The notes: generated by a model from the sequence alone, not told the origin. A stretch of DNA of 64,000 nucleotides from Stenotrophomonas sp. VV52 (GCF_002893095.1 NZ_PKQQ01000001.1:744001-808000); one strand, 5' to 3'. Shown: positions 1-9,661, counted from the first letter of the stretch. Numbers and translations: made by a program.

Positions 1-2035
1 TTGCACCGACAAAGAACGTACGCGAGCCGGTGTCGTAGCTGTTGCCGTCGTCGATGGTGGAAACATCGCCTGCATTCAGCACGCCTGCACGCAACGTCAG
101 GTGCTCGTTGACATCAAACCCGGTCACCAGGTCCCAGGTGGTGTACGCCTTGGCGAAGGTCGGGCTGGTGCTGGAGACCAGCTGCTCGCCCACGTGCTGC
201 GCGCTCAGGTTCAACGACCACGCGTCGGTGACCTGCCAATCCAGCGAGGTATTGGCAGTCAGCTTCGGCACCACCAGCAGGTTTGCGCCGGTGGTGCGGT
301 TCTTCGATTCCAGCATGCGGGTGGCATTGGTGGTCCAGCTCAAACGCTCATGCAGCGGAATCGTGACGCTGGCTTCCACGCCACGCGTGCGCGCCTTCTG
401 GATGTTCTGCGCCACCGTCCACCAGAAGCCGTTGACGAAGCTGGAGTCGAACCCGGCGATGTCACGCAGCGGCACCTGTTCGATCTTGTCGTCGAAGTCG
501 GTCAGGAAGTAGGTGGCCGAGGCCGACCAGCCGCTACGGTCGAAACCAACGCCCAGCTCGTAGTTGGTGCTGGTTTCCGGTTCCAGGTTCGGGTTGCCGG
601 CCATGTAGCAGCCGGTGGTGCCGTCGGCGCTGACGGAACGGTTGGTCCAGCCTTCCACGGTCAGGCTGCGGCAGCCGTTGCCGCCGGACTGGGTGGCCGC
701 ACCGGCGCTGCCCTGCTTGAGGTTGGGGGCGCGGAAGCCCTGCGACACGCCACCCCGCACCGTCCAGGCGTCGGACGGGTGCCACACCCCGTAGATGCGC
801 GGACTCAGGTTGTCGTCGTAGTTCTCGGTGTTGTCCCAGCGCAGGCCCAGGGTCAGGGTGAAGCGCTCATGGAGGGTGATGTGGTCTTCGGCGAACAACG
901 CCCAGGAGTCGGCCTCATTGGTCGGGCTGATCCGACCGGTGCCGCTCCAGGTCACCGGTACGGTGCCGATGGTGTCAGTGTTCTGCAGCTCTTCGCGCTT
1001 CCACTGGCCGCCCACGTTCAAGCTGTGCTCGAAGCCCCAGTGGAAACCGGTGGCGAAGGCCGTGTCGAACACGGTTTCCTTGGAGTGGTTGCCCACCGCG
1101 CTGCCCTTGTCCTCGTAATCGTTCTGGGTCAGCGTGGTCTTGGAGGTGCTGGTGTCGCCGTAACGGCCGTCGTGGGTCACCACGTAACCGGTGTGCACCA
1201 GCTTGGACAGGCCCCATGCGTTTACATTGCCGGCGCCACTGTTGCGCTGCACGCCGTGCGAGGCTTCAAAGCCGAGGGTGTGGTCGCCGTTGATCGCCCA
1301 GTTGAGCAGGGCGTTGGCGTTCTCCGCCTTGTTGCCCGGGGTCTGGCTGCGGCCACGGTCGGATTCGCGGTCGGTGACGTTGGCGCCCACGCGCAGCCCC
1401 AGGTTTTCAGTCAGCGGGCCACTGAACAATCCGCCCATCTGGGTGGTGTTGCCGCGCGTCTTCGCATCGGGCTTGCTGTAGTTGTAGGTAACCGAGCCAC
1501 CCCATTCGGTGCCGATCTTGCGGGTGATGATGTTGATCACCCCGCCCATGGCGTCGGAGCCGTACAGCGACGACATCGGGCCGCGCACCACTTCGATGCG
1601 CTCGATCATGTCCGGCGACAGCCAGTTGAGGTCCTGCGGGCCCAGGTCGTCGCGGTAGTTCACGCCGGCCGAATTGCCCTGGCGGCGACCATCAATGAGG
1701 ATCAGGGTGTACTGCTCGGGCAGGCCGCGCAGGCGGATCTTCGATTGCGCGCCGGAGAGCGCATAGCCACCGGTCACGCCGGGTACGGTGCTGAGCAGCT
1801 GGCCGATGCTGCTGACCGGCTTGCGCTCGATTTCCTGGCGGGTGATGACGCTGATGCTGGCGGGCGCGTCGCGGATCCACTGCTGGGCGCCGGTGGCGGT
1901 GACCACGACGGTGTCGAGGTCCCTGGTGTCGGCAGCGGCTTCGCCGTTGGCGTGGGCCTGCGAGGACAGGGCAAGGGCGATGGCGGCAGTGAGTGCGGCC
2001 AGGGAATGGGCAAGCGTGGGGGATGAAACGTGCAT
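1..2035 (-). CDS. TonB-dependent outer-membrane receptor (3' end cut by window edge)
   Basis: Translating the minus strand from the ATG at 2033-2035 gives an open frame of 678 codons to the window edge. AGGAG lies about 10 nt upstream of the ATG. A signal peptide ending near SSQAHA is followed by a TonB-box-like stretch (DTVVVTA). The plug domain has the typical LPEQYTLILIDGRRQG and ERIEVVRGPMSSLYGSDAMG segments, then long beta-barrel sequence. The last visible residues (SRTFFVGA) look like the start of the usual C-terminal beta-strand, so only a few residues are probably missing. The plug resembles FepA/CirA-type siderophore receptors, but the substrate is inference. The receptor would import a ligand across the outer membrane using TonB energy. 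Confidence 0.9.
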   Translation of the reverse strand, partial: MHVSSPTLAHSLAALTAAIALALSSQAHANGEAAADTRDLDTVVVTATGAQQWIRDAPASISVITRQEIERKPVSSIGQLLSTVPGVTGGYALSGAQSKIRLRGLPEQYTLILIDGRRQGNSAGVNYRDDLGPQDLNWLSPDMIERIEVVRGPMSSLYGSDAMGGVINIITRKIGTEWGGSVTYNYSKPDAKTRGNTTQMGGLFSGPLTENLGLRVGANVTDRESDRGRSQTPGNKAENANALLNWAINGDHTLGFEASHGVQRNSGAGNVNAWGLSKLVHTGYVVTHDGRYGDTSTSKTTLTQNDYEDKGSAVGNHSKETVFDTAFATGFHWGFEHSLNVGGQWKREELQNTDTIGTVPVTWSGTGRISPTNEADSWALFAEDHITLHERFTLTLGLRWDNTENYDDNLSPRIYGVWHPSDAWTVRGGVSQGFRAPNLKQGSAGAATQSGGNGCRSLTVEGWTNRSVSADGTTGCYMAGNPNLEPETSTNYELGVGFDRSGWSASATYFLTDFDDKIEQVPLRDIAGFDSSFVNGFWWTVAQNIQKARTRGVEASVTIPLHERLSWTTNATRMLESKNRTTGANLLVVPKLTANTSLDWQVTDAWSLNLSAQHVGEQLVSSTSPTFAKAYTTWDLVTGFDVNEHLTLRAGVLNAGDVSTIDDGNSYDTGSRTFFVGA

Positions 2036-2100
2036 CGAGAGCAAACTCCTGGGTTAAAGGGTCCGCTGGCGATGGCTGGGACGTCCGTGTACGGTGTTTA

Positions 2101-2114
2101 TGAAAACGTTAACA
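2101..2114. promoter_or_regulatory. Candidate palindromic operator upstream of the TonB receptor
   Basis: The 14-bp sequence TGAAAACGTTAACA has a perfect AACGTT core, with TG and CA at symmetric outer positions. It lies about 65 bp upstream of the receptor start, in the 167-bp gap after the SDR gene. A CG-centred palindrome of this shape is typical of LacI-family sites, which often control TonB receptors in xanthomonads. No recognisable Fur box was seen. The assignment is inference. Confidence 0.35.
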
Positions 2115-2202
2115 ATCGTATCACGAACCATTCGCATTTGACACATTGCGACAGGTTGCCACGGGCCGTGTGGCCGGGCATGGCCCGACCACACGCGCGG
2201 CA

Positions 2203-3804
2203 TTACCAGTCGGTAGGCACGTAATCCTTCAGGAACTGTCCCCACGCGTGCTCGCCGGTATTGAAGCCATGGATGATCGGATCGACGATGCGCGCCGCGC
2301 CGTCCACGATATCCAGCGGCGGGTGGAAGCGCTCTTCCTCCACCTTGCGCTTGGCGATTTCCGCCACGTCTTCGTCGGTCACCCAGCCGGTGTCCACGCT
2401 ATTCATGTGGATGCCGTCGCCGTGGTAATCGGCGGCGGAGGTGCGCGTCATCATGTTCAGCGCGGCCTTGGCCATGTTGGTGTGCGGGTGCCGGGTGGTC
2501 TTGAAGTTGCGGTAGAACTGCCCCTCCATCGCCGACACGTTGACGATGTGCTTGTCGTGCTCGGGCGAGCGCAGCATCAGTGGCTTCAGGCGCGCATTGA
2601 TGATGAAGGGTGCAACGGCGTTGACCAGCTGGGTTTCCAGCAGCTCCACCGACGACACTTCGTCCAGCTGCAGGCGCCACGAATTGCGACCGCGCAGGTC
2701 GACCTGCTGCAGGTCCTTGTCCAGCTGCCCTTCCGGGAACAGATGCTGCTGGCCCAGCAGTTCGTCGGCCAGCAACGGTACCTGCGAAAGCTCGGCGGCG
2801 CGGGTCAGGCCATCGGCGCCCAGCAGGGCGGCGTCCTTTACTGCGAGTGCGGACGCTTCCGCGCCCAGCGCCAGCATTTCCGAGCTGCGCAGGCCTTCGT
2901 ACTGGCCGACCAGCTTGCGGATGGTTTCCGGCAGGTCCTGGGTCGCTACGGTTTCACCGGCCATCATGTGCGCGTAGAACTGCGGCGGGCGGCGCACGGT
3001 CTGGCAGGCGTTGTTGATGATGAAGTCCAGGCGCGTGCGGGTGGCCAGCAGCTCCGTGCAGAACGCTTCCACGCTGGGCGTGTGGCGCAGGTCGAGGCCG
3101 TATACCTGCAGGCGGTGGCCCCATTCGGCGAAGTCCGGCTCTTCCGCATAGCGGGCGGCCGAATCGCGCGGGAAACGGGTGGTGACGATCAGCTCGGCAC
3201 CGGCACGCAGCAGCTTCAGGCCGGCCTGGTAGCCGATCTTGACCCGGCCGCCGGTCAGCAGCGCAACACGGCCGCGCAGGTCGGCGGTTTCGGTGCGCTT
3301 GATGAAGTTCACGTCGCCACAGCTGACGCACATCTGGTCGTAGAAGTGGTGCAGCTGGGTGTACTTCTGCTTGCACACATAGCAGTGGCGCGCTTCGGAC
3401 GCGTGAACTTCTTCCGGTGCATCCGCCGCGTTCTCACCGTTGTGCGGGTCGTGCAGGCCGGCGGCGTGCGGCGGGAAGTAGTTCGGGGTGGTGAACACCG
3501 GCTTGCGGCGCAGGGTGCGGATGCCGGTGTTGTCCAGCTTGGCTTCCTCCTTGCGGATGCTCTCTTCGCGCAGGCGCACCTTGGCCTGCTGCTTGAGCTT
3601 GGCGCGGCGTTCCTTCGGTTCCGGGTGGTACACCTGGGCCACCACCTGGTGGAAGCGCTGGCGCTCGTCTACCGGCAACACATCCAGCAGGGTGCGGTCG
3701 ACGTCGATGGCGGCGAGAAGCTCCATCGCAGCACGGATGCGGTCATCAAGGGGCGACTCGTCCTGGGGCAGGGCGTCGGCGGGGGAAGAAGCGATAGCGT
3801 TCAC
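2203..3804 (-). CDS. SDR-family oxidoreductase with Cys-rich N-terminal domain and no catalytic Tyr
   Basis: The N-terminal third has charged helices and two CxxC pairs (CYVC and CVSC), suggesting a zinc-binding module. A Rossmann domain follows, with a nucleotide-binding motif VALLTGGRVKIG, then the NNA motif in DFIINNAC. The usual YxxxK active site reads TNMAK: Lys is kept but Thr sits where Tyr is expected. Ser in VSAMEG fits the catalytic Ser. The frame is open up to 3870, but I prefer the GTG at 3802-3804, because the first 22 residues of the longer form look like translated non-coding DNA; neither start has a strong ribosome site. The reaction is unknown. It lies between the receptor and the cytochrome gene, all on the minus strand. 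Confidence 0.85.
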   Translation of the reverse strand: MNAIASSPADALPQDESPLDDRIRAAMELLAAIDVDRTLLDVLPVDERQRFHQVVAQVYHPEPKERRAKLKQQAKVRLREESIRKEEAKLDNTGIRTLRRKPVFTTPNYFPPHAAGLHDPHNGENAADAPEEVHASEARHCYVCKQKYTQLHHFYDQMCVSCGDVNFIKRTETADLRGRVALLTGGRVKIGYQAGLKLLRAGAELIVTTRFPRDSAARYAEEPDFAEWGHRLQVYGLDLRHTPSVEAFCTELLATRTRLDFIINNACQTVRRPPQFYAHMMAGETVATQDLPETIRKLVGQYEGLRSSEMLALGAEASALAVKDAALLGADGLTRAAELSQVPLLADELLGQQHLFPEGQLDKDLQQVDLRGRNSWRLQLDEVSSVELLETQLVNAVAPFIINARLKPLMLRSPEHDKHIVNVSAMEGQFYRNFKTTRHPHTNMAKAALNMMTRTSAADYHGDGIHMNSVDTGWVTDEDVAEIAKRKVEEERFHPPLDIVDGAARIVDPIIHGFNTGEHAWGQFLKDYVPTDW

Positions 3805-3898
3805 GTTGGATCCGGGAGAGAGCGGCAGGCGGGCGTACAGCGGGCCGCTATTCTCCCTGATCCGGGGCATTCATGCAGGCGGGGCCTGAACCACCCCG

Positions 3899-5284
3899 TC
3901 AGCCGGCGTCTTCGCCGTCCCGGGCCGTGGTCGGGTCGTGCGCATCCTTGGCCGCCCGGGCCTCGTCCTGCAGGTGCCTGCGCACCTTGGCCGCCTGGTC
4001 CGGGGTGACCGCCCCTGCCTGGTTGCCGAAGTCCTGGCGGATGAAGGTCGCCAGCTGGGCGATCTCCTTGTCCGACAAGCGTTCGGCGAAGCCGGGCATG
4101 CCCAGGTTGGACGGGCGCTGGATGGTGGAGGGCAACGAGCTGCCGGCCAGAAGGAGGCGGATCACCGAGGTCGGGTCGTCGGCCAGCACGGTCGGGTTGC
4201 CGGCGATGGACGGGAACACATTCGTGTAGCCCTTGGCATCGGTACGGTGGCAGGCCGCGCAGTTGTCCACGAACAGTTCCGCGCCGCGGCTGTCGTTGAC
4301 GCCGGCCTGCAGCTTGCGCGCGGTGGCGTCGCTCGCGGTGTATCGGGACGGGTCATGGCCGCTGGCGGGCAGCTGCTTCAGGTACACGGCAATCGCCTGC
4401 AGGTCTTCGTCGGTGAGCTTCTGGGTGCTGTGGGTGACCACGTCGGCCATCGGCGTTCCCACCACGGCGCTGTGCGCGTTGCGGGCGGTGCGCAGGGTGT
4501 CGACGATGTCCTGGGTGGACCAGCGCCCCAGCCCGTCGGCGTCGTTGCCGCGCAGGTTCACCGCGTTCCAGCCGTCGATCACCTGGCCGCCGGAGAGATA
4601 GGCGGCGCCGCTTTCATCCAGTGCCTTCTCCTGCAGCGTGAAGCCGCGTGGCGTGTGGCAACTGCCGCAGTGGCCCAGGCCCTGGACCAGATAGGCGCCA
4701 CGCGCGAGCTGGGGGTCGCTGTAGCGGTTGGGATCGAACGCCACCGCATCGGCGTCGGGTGCGAAGGTCTTGCGCCATATCGCCAGCGGCCAGCGCATCG
4801 ACAGCGGCCAGGTGATGTCTGTTGCACGGTTGGCTTCATGCACCGGCGCGATATCCCCGTGCAGGAAGTAAGCGTGCAGGGCGCGCACGTCGTCGTCGCT
4901 GACCCGGGCATAGGAGGGATAGGGCATGGCCGGATACAGCGTGCGACCATCAGCCGCGATACCGTGGCGGAGCGCGCGGTCGAAGTCGTCCAGCGAGTAC
5001 GCGCCGATGCCGGTTTCCTTGTCCGGGGTGATGTTGGTGCTGTAGATGTTGCCCAGCGGCGAGGCCACCGGCAGGCCGCCGGCGAACGGCTTGCCGCCCG
5101 GCCGGGTGTGGCAGGCGGTGCAGTCGCCGGCATCGGCCAGATACCGCCCGCGCTCGATCAGGGCCGCATCGGCAGCCGGCCCTTCGGCCAGGACGCGGGT
5201 CTTGGTTGGAATGAAGGCATAGGCCAACGCGGCGAGCGGTACCACCAGGCCGATCACCACGATCCAGAGCAGGAGCTTCTTCAT
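3899..5284 (-). CDS. Membrane-anchored tri-haem cytochrome c subunit of a GMC-type dehydrogenase
   Basis: 461 residues from the ATG at 5282-5284, which has a strong AGGAGG site 7 nt upstream. An N-terminal hydrophobic segment (residues 4-24) acts as signal or anchor. Three c-type haem motifs are visible: CTACH (55-59), CGSCH (206-210) and CAACH (342-346). Met residues that could be sixth ligands occur after each one (for example GTPMADVV and LGMPGF). This is the layout of the cytochrome subunit of gluconate, sorbitol and FAD-glucose dehydrogenases, which passes electrons from the periplasmic flavoprotein to quinone. It is the last gene of a three-gene unit and begins 10 bp after the flavoprotein stop. 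Confidence 0.92.
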   Translation of the reverse strand: MKKLLLWIVVIGLVVPLAALAYAFIPTKTRVLAEGPAADAALIERGRYLADAGDCTACHTRPGGKPFAGGLPVASPLGNIYSTNITPDKETGIGAYSLDDFDRALRHGIAADGRTLYPAMPYPSYARVSDDDVRALHAYFLHGDIAPVHEANRATDITWPLSMRWPLAIWRKTFAPDADAVAFDPNRYSDPQLARGAYLVQGLGHCGSCHTPRGFTLQEKALDESGAAYLSGGQVIDGWNAVNLRGNDADGLGRWSTQDIVDTLRTARNAHSAVVGTPMADVVTHSTQKLTDEDLQAIAVYLKQLPASGHDPSRYTASDATARKLQAGVNDSRGAELFVDNCAACHRTDAKGYTNVFPSIAGNPTVLADDPTSVIRLLLAGSSLPSTIQRPSNLGMPGFAERLSDKEIAQLATFIRQDFGNQAGAVTPDQAAKVRRHLQDEARAAKDAHDPTTARDGEDAG

Positions 5285-5294
5285 GTGCGCCTCC

Positions 5295-7070
5295 TCAGGC
5301 TTGGACCATCGGGCCCGGGTCGGGCAGGTACTTTTCGCGGATGGCGGTGGCCGCCCAGTACGCCAGCCCGCCAACCAGCCCGGTGGGGTTGTAGCCGTTG
5401 TTCTGCGGGAAGGCGTTGGCGCCGATCACGAATACATTCGGAACATCCCAGCTCTGCAGGTAGCGGTTGAGCGCGGACGTCTTCGGGTCCGCCCCCATGA
5501 TCGCGCCACCACAGGTATGCGTGCTCTGGTACTTGGTGATGTTGTAGTGCTCGCCGTTCTTCTTCGCATCGCCGCTCATCGACAGCGGGTTGAGCGTACG
5601 GCTCATCTGCATGGCTTGGTCGACGAAGAACTGCGAGGCCTTGATCTCGTTCGGGTGCCAGTCGAAGGTCATGCGCAGCAGCGGCCGCCCGAAGGAATCC
5701 TTGTAGTTCGGATCCAGGCTCAGGTAGTGCTGGCGGTAGGACATGCAGGCGCCCTGGACTTCGTAATAGAAGTTGTGGCGGAAGTTGTCCGCCGCCGCCT
5801 TCTTCCAGGCGGCGCCCCAGTTCGGTGTGCCGGAGGGCACATTGATGCCCCGCACCGGGCCAGCGCCAGGCTGGCGCGCCCAGACCAGACCACCGCCGAC
5901 GAAGCCAGCCTTGGCGTTGTCCAGCTGGTTGCCGTTGAGGTCGTCCATGGTGGTGCCGGCGCCGCCGATGCCGATGAAGCCGTTGGCCTGCACGTCCTTG
6001 TCGAAGAACAGCACTACGCGGTTGAGGTTCTAGTACGAATAATTGCGGCCGATGGTGCCGGTGTTGGTGACCGGGTCGTAGGCCTCGCCGATGCCGGAGA
6101 CCAGCATCAGGTGCACGTTGTAGAGCTGGAACGCGCACAGGAGGACCATGTCGGCCGGCTGTTCCACCTCGCGGCCCTGCGCGTCCAGGTAGGTCACGCC
6201 GGTAGCCTTGGTCTTGCTGCTGTCCAGGTTGACCCGCAGCACCTGCGAATGCGTGCGCAGTTCGAACTTCGGGCGCTGGCGCAGGACCGGCAGGATGCAG
6301 GCATTCGGGCTGGCCTTGGAGTAGTTCAGGCAGCCGTAGTCGCTGCAGAAGCCGCAGGCGTTGCACGGGCCGAGCTGGCAGCCGTAGGGATTCACATAGG
6401 GACCGGACGCATTCGAGGCCGGAATAGGGTAGGGGTGCCAGCCCATTTCCTTGGCGGCCTTGTAGAACAGCTCGCCGCCCAGGTAGTTCGGGTTGGGCCC
6501 CAACGGATACTCGCGCGAGCGCGACCCTTCAAACGGATTGCCGCCCGGCTGCACGGCGCCCTGGATGACACCGGCTTTGCCGGAGGTGCCGCAGACACGC
6601 TCGAACATGTCCAGGTGCGGTTCAAGTTCGGCATAGGTGACCGGGAAATCCTGGATGGTCATGTCGTCGGGGATGAAGGCCTTGCCATAACGCTGTTCCA
6701 CGTTGGAACGCAGCACCAGGTCTTCCGGCAGCGGACGGAAATGCGCGCCGCTCCAGTGGCTTCCCGCGCCGCCCACGCCAGTGCCGGGCTTGAACGAGCC
6801 CATCTGCCGGTACGGCACGGCGGTGTCAGCGATGGAATGCCTTACCGTCACGGTTTCCTGGTTGAGGCTCTGCAGGTAACGGCGGTGCACCGAGCCTTCG
6901 AGCTCGTCGACCACCTTCGGGTAGGCGAAATCGGGCTGGGTATCGCGGTCGCCGCCGCGCTCCAGCGCCACCACGTGCAGGCCGGCGTCAGTGAGTTCCT
7001 TGGCCAGGATCGCCCCGGTCCAGCCCATGCCGACGATGACAGCATCTACTTTCGGTTTCGTGATCGCCAT
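5295..7070 (-). pseudogene. GMC-family FAD dehydrogenase catalytic subunit, interrupted by in-frame TAG
   Basis: The frame starts at the ATG at 7070 with the FAD-binding motif VIVGMGWTGA. It has a cysteine cluster (CQLGPCNACGFC), a possible iron-sulphur site as known for the catalytic subunit of Burkholderia FAD-glucose dehydrogenase. A TAG at 6030-6032 stops it after GRNYSY. Reading continues in the same frame directly after the stop as NLNRVVLFFDKDV and runs to 5295, including THTCGGAIMG and a C-terminal NGYNPTGLVGG that match GMC active-site regions. The full frame would be about 591 residues, normal for the family, with Gln (CAG) the likely original codon. As written the product loses its substrate domain. 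It sits between the small subunit and the cytochrome. Read-through or an assembly error are alternatives. Confidence 0.85.
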
Positions 7071-7073
7071 CGT

Positions 7074-7802
7074 TCAGCCCCTCCGCCCAGCCAGGTCGAC
7101 CGGCGGCAGGGGATAGGCCTTTTCACGCACGCCGATCCAGTCGATGTAGTCCGCGCGCATGCCGGGATAGCCGATCATCTTCCACGCGGCCATGCCCTTG
7201 TTGGCACCGTACTTGGGGTCGGCGAAGTAGCCGTTCTTGACTTCACCCAACAGGTTGGAGAAGAACAGCTTGCTGGAAATGGCGTCCAGCTCGAGCTTGC
7301 CGCCCTCGGCCGCCTTGAGCAGGGTTTCCTGCTGCGCATGGTCCAGCTGGGCGAAGGTCTTGCCGTCGAATGCGCTGCGACAGTGGGCATCGAAGGCATC
7401 GATGCCGACCTTGATGATGTCGCGCAGGGCCAGCTTGCCCTGGTAGCCGAACTCGCTGGGGGCTTCCAGGAAGGGGCCCTGCATATACCAGATGGCGCCG
7501 GCGGCGTAGGGCGTCTGCATGTGGCGGTCGAGGAACTCCGGCACACCGGACTCCACCGCACCTGGGCCGGTCTCGTCCGACGGGATCAAGCGGTCGCAGG
7601 CCGCCGTGATGAACGCCCATTCGGCCGCGTTGAAGAATTCCGGGGTGTAGTCCTTGGCTGGCGCGGCGTCAGCCGGGCCGGTCTCTGTCGGGGTGCCGGG
7701 AGCGCAACCGGGGAGGGCGGCGGCAACAGGTAGCAGGGTAAGACCCTGGAAAAAGCGGCGACGGGTCAACGTCGGCCGACTCTGGTCTGCCTCGTCTTTC
7801 AT
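7074..7802 (-). CDS. Gluconate 2-dehydrogenase subunit 3-like protein (Tat-exported small subunit)
   Basis: 242 residues. The N-terminus carries a twin-arginine signal (TRRRFFQGLTLLPVAAALPG) followed by a Cys in PGCAPG that could be a lipobox. The mature part matches the gluconate 2-dehydrogenase subunit 3 family, with AFITAACDRLIPSDETGPGA and DYIDWIGV segments. In this family the small subunit is needed to fold and Tat-export the flavoprotein, which has no signal of its own. The gene is first in the unit; its stop is 3 bp before the flavoprotein start, so translational coupling is likely. Confidence 0.9.
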   Translation of the reverse strand: MKDEADQSRPTLTRRRFFQGLTLLPVAAALPGCAPGTPTETGPADAAPAKDYTPEFFNAAEWAFITAACDRLIPSDETGPGAVESGVPEFLDRHMQTPYAAGAIWYMQGPFLEAPSEFGYQGKLALRDIIKVGIDAFDAHCRSAFDGKTFAQLDHAQQETLLKAAEGGKLELDAISSKLFFSNLLGEVKNGYFADPKYGANKGMAAWKMIGYPGMRADYIDWIGVREKAYPLPPVDLAGRRG

Positions 7803-7894
7803 GGGGTGGCTACCTGTGGGGGTGGCTGGATGAAAGAAACGAGTCTAACGGCCGCTACGCGATGAAAATGTGCATCACTTGGCCTTGCACCGAC

Positions 7895-9031
7895 CTACAC
7901 GCGAGCCAGGCTTGCGATGGCGAGGATCGCCGTCGCGGCCGTCACCAGGGTGAAATACAACCACCCCAGCGCCATGAACTTGATCGATGTCACCAGCCAG
8001 GACTGGCCATACACACGACGCTGCATGATCAGCAGATAGAGCGGCATCCAGACCAGGAGCAAGGTCACCGCAATGCCGATCAGGCTGCCAACGACTGGAA
8101 CGTCGGGCACCTGGCCGGCGAGCAGGGTCAACAGCAGGATGCCCAGCAGGGCCACGCACAGGAAGGCGTGGCTGTACAGCGCCACCACCAGATGCTCCAG
8201 GTACAGACGGCCGCTCCGGAAGTAGAAGATCTTCAGCAACAGTGCGAACAGTGGCACCAGCACGAACAACGCCGACGGTACCGATGCGAAGAAGGCATTC
8301 ACCAGCAGCTGCGGCCGCTCATTGATGCGCGGCAGGTTGAGGCGGATGATCTCGGCCTGGCCGGTGAGCCAGCGGTTGGCGAACCCCGGAAGAAAGTCGA
8401 TATCAACGGGGGTGTACGCCTTGGGCGCAGCCGGGGCAGTGCCCGGTGACGCGGCGGGCGTCGCGGGAGGCGTCGTGGCAGCCGTAGAGCCGGGCAACCC
8501 GGCCAGTTCCTTGTTGCGCTGGGCGGCCTGCTTGTCGATCTTGGCAATGGCCCGGTCCATGGTGAAGCGCATCGGCTCGGGCAGGGTCCTGCGTGCGGTT
8601 TCGAGCGGTTTGATGTGCGCCAGGCGCGCCTTTTCCACCTCTTCGATGGTGCGTGCGTCCTTGAACGCAGTGGCCACCTCCGGTGGGGCAGGCGTCTGGT
8701 CGATGAAGGTGCCGGCGTCGACGTGGACCACCAGCCGTGCCACGAAGAAGGTCAGCACCGCCACGACCACGAACAGCCGGATCGGCGGGATGTAGCGGGT
8801 GCGGTGGCCGGCCAGGTAGTCCATTGCAAGACGCCCGGGCCGCAACAGCTGCTGGAGGGTACGGAAAATTCGTCCATCCAGGTGCCAGAATGATTCGAAA
8901 ACCTCTTCGATCGCGTGCCCGAAACTGCGCACCGGGCTGTGCGCCGATTGACCGCAGTGGTGGCAGAAATCCCCTTGCAGGGCGGTGGCGCAGTTCTCGC
9001 AGGCATCAAGGTGGGACGCAGTCGAATGCAT
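7895..9031 (-). CDS. DUF3667 integral membrane protein
   Basis: The N-terminus has a zinc-ribbon-like arrangement (CENCATAL then FCHHCG), followed by a helix-rich segment and the LLRPGRLAMDYLAGHRTRYI region typical of DUF3667. A transmembrane helix follows, then a soluble charged loop rich in Ala/Pro, then four predicted transmembrane segments (around residues 235-375). Function is unknown for the family. The ATG at 9029-9031 is chosen; the frame is open to 9067, and neither start has a clear ribosome site. It follows the dehydrogenase cluster on the same strand, with a 92-bp gap before the cluster's first gene. Confidence 0.85.
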   Translation of the reverse strand: MHSTASHLDACENCATALQGDFCHHCGQSAHSPVRSFGHAIEEVFESFWHLDGRIFRTLQQLLRPGRLAMDYLAGHRTRYIPPIRLFVVVAVLTFFVARLVVHVDAGTFIDQTPAPPEVATAFKDARTIEEVEKARLAHIKPLETARRTLPEPMRFTMDRAIAKIDKQAAQRNKELAGLPGSTAATTPPATPAASPGTAPAAPKAYTPVDIDFLPGFANRWLTGQAEIIRLNLPRINERPQLLVNAFFASVPSALFVLVPLFALLLKIFYFRSGRLYLEHLVVALYSHAFLCVALLGILLLTLLAGQVPDVPVVGSLIGIAVTLLLVWMPLYLLIMQRRVYGQSWLVTSIKFMALGWLYFTLVTAATAILAIASLARV

Positions 9032-9117
9032 CGGTGCCGGGGCCCGGGCAGGGAAGGCGCTTAACATAGCCGGGCGTCCATTGCGGTGCCAGTGCCTGCC
9101 CGGGCCCGTCGGCGAGA

Positions 9118-9447
9118 TCAGCTCTGGTCGTCGATCGGCGCCCCGGGACCGTTGGTCATCACCGACTGGATGCCGATCTCGCGGGCGCCTGGGGAGGTGT
9201 AGGTCTCGCTGGTGCCGATGGGTTCGCCATTGGCGGCGACCAGGTTGAACATCGGCTGCCCGTTCGCGGCCGCCTTGCGCTGGTAGCGGTCGTCATAGGG
9301 GGCATTCGCACGCACCGCGGCGATGCCGGAAAGTGCATTCTGCCGGGTGGTGTACCGTTCGCTCTGCAGGATGACTTCGTTGTTGCCTGCCTTCAGTACG
9401 AAATGGAATTGCGAGCCGGCGTGGGTGAGGACATAGCGGGCGGCCAC
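9118..9447 (-). CDS. YegP/DUF1508 family small protein
   Basis: 109 residues from a GTG start, with AAGGAG 5 nt upstream. Two tandem copies of the short DUF1508 fold are visible: the first around FHFVLKAGNNEVILQSERYT, the second around PMFNLVAANGEPIGTSETYT. This is the usual two-repeat form of YegP-type proteins. They are small, cytosolic and of unknown function. The gene is transcribed away from the large plus-strand operon, and the 214-bp gap between them should hold both promoters; I saw no convincing -35/-10 pair there. Confidence 0.85.
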   Translation of the reverse strand: MAARYVLTHAGSQFHFVLKAGNNEVILQSERYTTRQNALSGIAAVRANAPYDDRYQRKAAANGQPMFNLVAANGEPIGTSETYTSPGAREIGIQSVMTNGPGAPIDDQS

Positions 9448-9661
9448 GGAATCTCCTTGCGTCGTGCCGTAGATGGCGTGTGGAATGTCCGGCTGGCAGG
9501 CGGGGTCTGTCTATCCTGTAACCGACCAGGTGAGGGACGTTGACTGCTGAACGGGCAGTGCATTCTTCACTGGTCTTGAACAAGTAGAAGTACTGACGCG
9601 CGCGGATGTGCGTATCCGCGATGCTGGCGACGAACCTTCATTTCACCAGGGGTCGTGCCCG

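Noticed and set aside
101-2026. 641-codon plus-strand frame at the left edge
   Set aside because: The minus strand encodes a complete TonB-receptor plug and barrel with signal and ribosome site; the plus frame has no motifs.
5283-7733. 816-codon plus-strand frame across the dehydrogenase genes
   Set aside because: It is the complement of the GMC and small-subunit genes, whose protein motifs are unmistakable.
9540-9570. Promoter for the giant operon (TTGACT at 9540)
   Set aside because: The matching -10 region is poor (TTCTTC), so no promoter is claimed.
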